Below, in pieces: positions 6,096 to 7,619 of a DNA stretch of 7,619 nucleotides (positions within the stretch are counted from its first letter, which is position 1; each line of letters begins with the position of its first letter). The position numbers were made by a program, and so were the translations under genes. Under the pieces are notes generated by a model that saw only the letters and a program-made list of their open reading frames with translations, was not told the DNA's origin and made no database searches. Location: positions 1 through 7,619 of the forward strand of contig USMJ01000050.1 of NCBI GenBank assembly GCA_900555805.1, written 5' to 3'. The stretch comes from an uncultured Oscillospiraceae bacterium (GTDB taxonomy: Bacteria > Bacillota > Clostridia > Oscillospirales > Acutalibacteraceae).

Positions 6096-7358
6096 TTATT
6101 TAAGTCCTTCGTCGTCAAACAGGAAGGTGGTTTCAAGCGCAAGTTTAACGCCTGTTTCGATAGCGCCGAGACTGAGGTTATCCTCTGTGTCAAGTCTCGT
6201 GTGATAATAGCGCGCCGGTGTGGGATCCATAGCCGTGACGCTTGTCGCCTTGATGCCCGCCTGAGACATTGCGGCGGCGTCGGTCGAACCGAGTTCGATA
6301 GCTCCGATGGGTACATCAAGATCCATGAGCTTACCTGCTCTCTGAACGAGTTCGGCGGTCTTTCTGTCATTCTTGACAACGCCCGTCATGTCTTTGTCGT
6401 ACGCCTTGATGAATTCAAGTTCTCTGATCGTGTCGAAGCCGACGAAAATTGTCTCTGTTCCGTCGTTTTTGTATTCGTCTGCGTGAGCCTTAGCGAATGC
6501 TTTCGAACCTCTTAAGCCTGCTTCTTCGCCGCCTGCGCAGAGGACGACGACTTCTGTATTTTCAAATCTTATGTCGTTATCGGAAAGAAATTTCGCGACG
6601 GACATGGCAATGAATGTTCCCGTCAGGTCATCGTTCGCGCCCGTAACAGGTCTGCCGTAGTTGCAGAAGCCGATTGCAGCAATGAGTACGGGTACGGTAA
6701 TATAGGTAACGACAGCGATGATCTTGAAAGCGACGCTGACATCGGCCGACCAGACATTCGCGCCCATAGCTTCGCCGTAGACAGCCATGTAAGCTATCGA
6801 AGCGCCGATTCCGATGAGAATATCGACTATAGCGGTCAATATAATTCCGAGAACCGCCGGTCTTCCGCCATGGTACGTGTAAGTCCATTCAAAAGCCGAG
6901 TCCGTGTGGCCGGAGATTATAATTCTCTTCTTGGTCTCGCCGCTCGCCTTGCGGACGCCGACAACGTTGCCCGAAGTCTTTTTCGGGAAGAAAACATCCA
7001 GAACAGGTTTATAGAAAATGAACTCCGTGAGGATAAAGAACAGCGTCAGAACGCAGCAGGCAAGGGAGATGACAGCCATACCGAGAGAGAGGAACAGCGC
7101 CGAGAGGATAAGCAGGATCGCTCCGATCGGAACCCAAGACATGAATGCCTTGTCGCTGCACTTATACTCTTCTCTGACCGCCGTGTCGCAATACTTCGAC
7201 AGGTCGGAGAGCATATATTCCTGAGCTTCCTTTTCGCTTTCGCTGCCGACAGGACGGGGTCCTGTTTTCTTACATAAAATTTTGATGCTCTTGTATACAT
7301 AGTTTGCATACTCGCGCACCTTCTGAGGGTATCTTTCAATACTTTCCTGAGCTTTCAT
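6096..7358 (-). CDS. Membrane-embedded M28-family zinc metallopeptidase
   Basis: Predicted aminopeptidase-like di-zinc enzyme of 420 residues. The expected M28 residues are visible: HTD (H151, D153), GANDD (D243), GGEEAG (E278 general base, E279), D309 in GFDT, and H386 in YYHTRLD. There is no signal peptide. Hydrophobic segments lie at about 74-95 and 97-116, before the first metal ligand, and at about 167-195 and 209-232, between HTD and GANDD. Two membrane hairpins would return the catalytic parts to the same side, probably the cytoplasm given the basic N-terminus. The substrate is unknown. ATG 7358 is the only start between an in-frame upstream stop codon and residue 49; AAAGGAG (7371-7377) lies a rather long 12 nt away. 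The gene has its own promoter and leads into nrdR. The fold call is secure; location and function are inferred. Confidence 0.9.
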   Translation of the reverse strand: MKAQESIERYPQKVREYANYVYKSIKILCKKTGPRPVGSESEKEAQEYMLSDLSKYCDTAVREEYKCSDKAFMSWVPIGAILLILSALFLSLGMAVISLACCVLTLFFILTEFIFYKPVLDVFFPKKTSGNVVGVRKASGETKKRIIISGHTDSAFEWTYTYHGGRPAVLGIILTAIVDILIGIGASIAYMAVYGEAMGANVWSADVSVAFKIIAVVTYITVPVLIAAIGFCNYGRPVTGANDDLTGTFIAMSVAKFLSDNDIRFENTEVVVLCAGGEEAGLRGSKAFAKAHADEYKNDGTETIFVGFDTIRELEFIKAYDKDMTGVVKNDRKTAELVQRAGKLMDLDVPIGAIELGSTDAAAMSQAGIKATSVTAMDPTPARYYHTRLDTEDNLSLGAIETGVKLALETTFLFDDEGLK

Positions 7359-7385
7359 CCGAGTGAAATTCTCCTTTCATTTTTA

Positions 7386-7424
7386 AGCCGAATGAGACTT
7401 TGAGGTTTCGGCTGAAGCGAAACC
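7386..7424 (-). promoter_or_regulatory. Peptidase mRNA leader with two mutually exclusive hairpins
   Basis: The leader from about 7446 to 7358 can form a first hairpin from GGTTTCG (7404-7410) and CGAAACC (7418-7424), with a 7-nt loop. Alternatively a second hairpin forms from AGCCGAA (7386-7392) and TTCGGCT (7407-7413), with a 14-nt loop. The two share bases 7407-7410, so only one can form at a time. Neither is followed by a U tract. The peptidase ribosome binding site lies 8 nt beyond the second. It matches no known riboswitch class that I recognise. Confidence 0.4.
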
Positions 7425-7452
7425 GTTTGTTCCCTTTCACTTTTACCGAATT

Positions 7453-7481
7453 ATTATACATTGAAATCGTTTAAATTTCAA
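7453..7481 (-). promoter_or_regulatory. Sigma-A promoter of the peptidase-nrdR unit
   Basis: On the minus strand a -35 box TTGAAA (7481-7476, one mismatch to consensus) and a -10 box TATAAT (7458-7453, exact) are separated by 17 bp. Transcription should start near 7446, giving a leader of roughly 90 nt. Confidence 0.85.
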
Positions 7482-7482
7482 T
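7460..7482. repeat. Perfect 8-bp palindrome over the -35 box (candidate operator)
   Basis: ATTGAAAT (7460-7467) and ATTTCAAT (7475-7482) are exact inverted arms around a 7-bp spacer. The site covers the -35 box and almost the whole -35/-10 spacer of the peptidase promoter, the usual place for a dimeric repressor. It does not resemble the NrdR box consensus, so it is not obvious NrdR autoregulation. The AT-rich context makes a chance palindrome possible. Confidence 0.45.
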
Positions 7483-7592
7483 AGAAATTATAATGTTTTG
7501 CGCCGCGTTGAGAAAAGTTTTCGCGGTATAGTTTACACTTTGTTTTTTCTGTTGGGTTTATGTGATCCGGGTTCGCGGTGAAACTGAGCGGC
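7483..7592. other. Non-coding spacer upstream of the peptidase promoter
   Basis: I see no credible gene on either strand. The only structure is a weak 5-bp hairpin (CCGCG 7503-7507, CGCGG 7522-7526) around an A/T-rich loop. A self-complementary ATTATAAT at 7487-7494 resembles a -10 box on both strands but lacks a properly spaced -35 box. Confidence 0.5.
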
Positions 7593-7617
7593 AAAAGGTT
7601 TCCCCGACGGGGAAACC
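7593..7617 (-). terminator. Probable terminator of a gene beyond the right edge
   Basis: GGTTTCCCC (7597-7605) and GGGGAAACC (7609-7617) form a perfect 9-bp stem around a 3-nt loop. On the minus strand it is followed by TTTT (7596-7593) and then GCCGC, so the U tract is short. It most likely ends a minus-strand gene beyond the edge, leaving the peptidase to its own promoter. Confidence 0.6.
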
Positions 7618-7619
7618 GC

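Noticed and set aside
6870..7277. Plus-strand open frame of 135 codons
   Set aside because: It is antisense to the M28 peptidase gene, rich in Arg and Asp as expected of a shadow frame, with no supported start signal.
7336..7380. Short out-of-frame reading frame (14 codons plus stop) overlapping the peptidase start, a possible leader peptide
   Set aside because: It has no ribosome binding site of its own, only AU-rich sequence before its ATG, and its codons give no attenuation-like run.
7571..7619. tRNA-like GGTTCG in the right-edge region
   Set aside because: No cloverleaf, anticodon arm or acceptor pairing could be built around it; the dominant structure is the terminator-like hairpin.
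1..7619. CRISPR arrays, insertion sequences, phage genes or attachment sites
   Set aside because: No regularly spaced long repeats, transposase or integrase motifs, or target-site duplications were seen; all coding space is taken by conserved genes.

Overview
The window is the start of a division and cell-wall (dcw) cluster from a Gram-positive bacterium, most likely an anaerobic member of the Clostridia. The grounds are the order mraZ-rsmH-ftsL-PBP-murE, a class B penicillin-binding protein (PBP) with two C-terminal PASTA domains, strong GGAGG-type ribosome binding sites, textbook sigma-A promoters, and moderate GC by eye. No marker fixes genus or species. Every gene lies on the minus strand, so transcription runs from high to low coordinates.

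Upstream unit (7619 to about 5560): at the right edge a terminator-like hairpin closes something beyond the window. A sigma-A promoter (7453-7481) overlapped by an 8-bp palindrome then drives a short structured leader, a membrane-embedded M28 metallopeptidase (7358-6096) and nrdR (6073-5615), the repressor of ribonucleotide reductase genes. The unit ends in a strong intrinsic terminator with a UUCG tetraloop (5565-5594).

Dcw unit (5541 leftwards past 1): an exact-consensus promoter (TTGACA, 17 bp, TATAAT) is followed by 10-bp direct repeats that look like the MraZ operator, then mraZ (start corrected to 5453), rsmH (start corrected to ATG 4950), a small FtsL-like bitopic protein, a PASTA class B PBP and murE, which runs off the left edge. 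The genes are closely spaced and no intrinsic terminator interrupts them, so they probably form one operon. Two intergenic hairpins, one on each side of the PBP gene, are the main features inside it.

Together, MraZ regulates the operon, RsmH methylates 16S rRNA, FtsL and the PBP act at the septum, and MurE adds the third amino acid of the peptidoglycan stem peptide. The region is mostly conserved housekeeping sequence. Points worth a second look are the MraZ repeat array, the M28 peptidase whose catalytic domain is split by membrane segments, the KTA variant of the KTG motif in the PBP, and the palindrome on the peptidase-nrdR promoter. I see no convincing evidence of a wholly new system.
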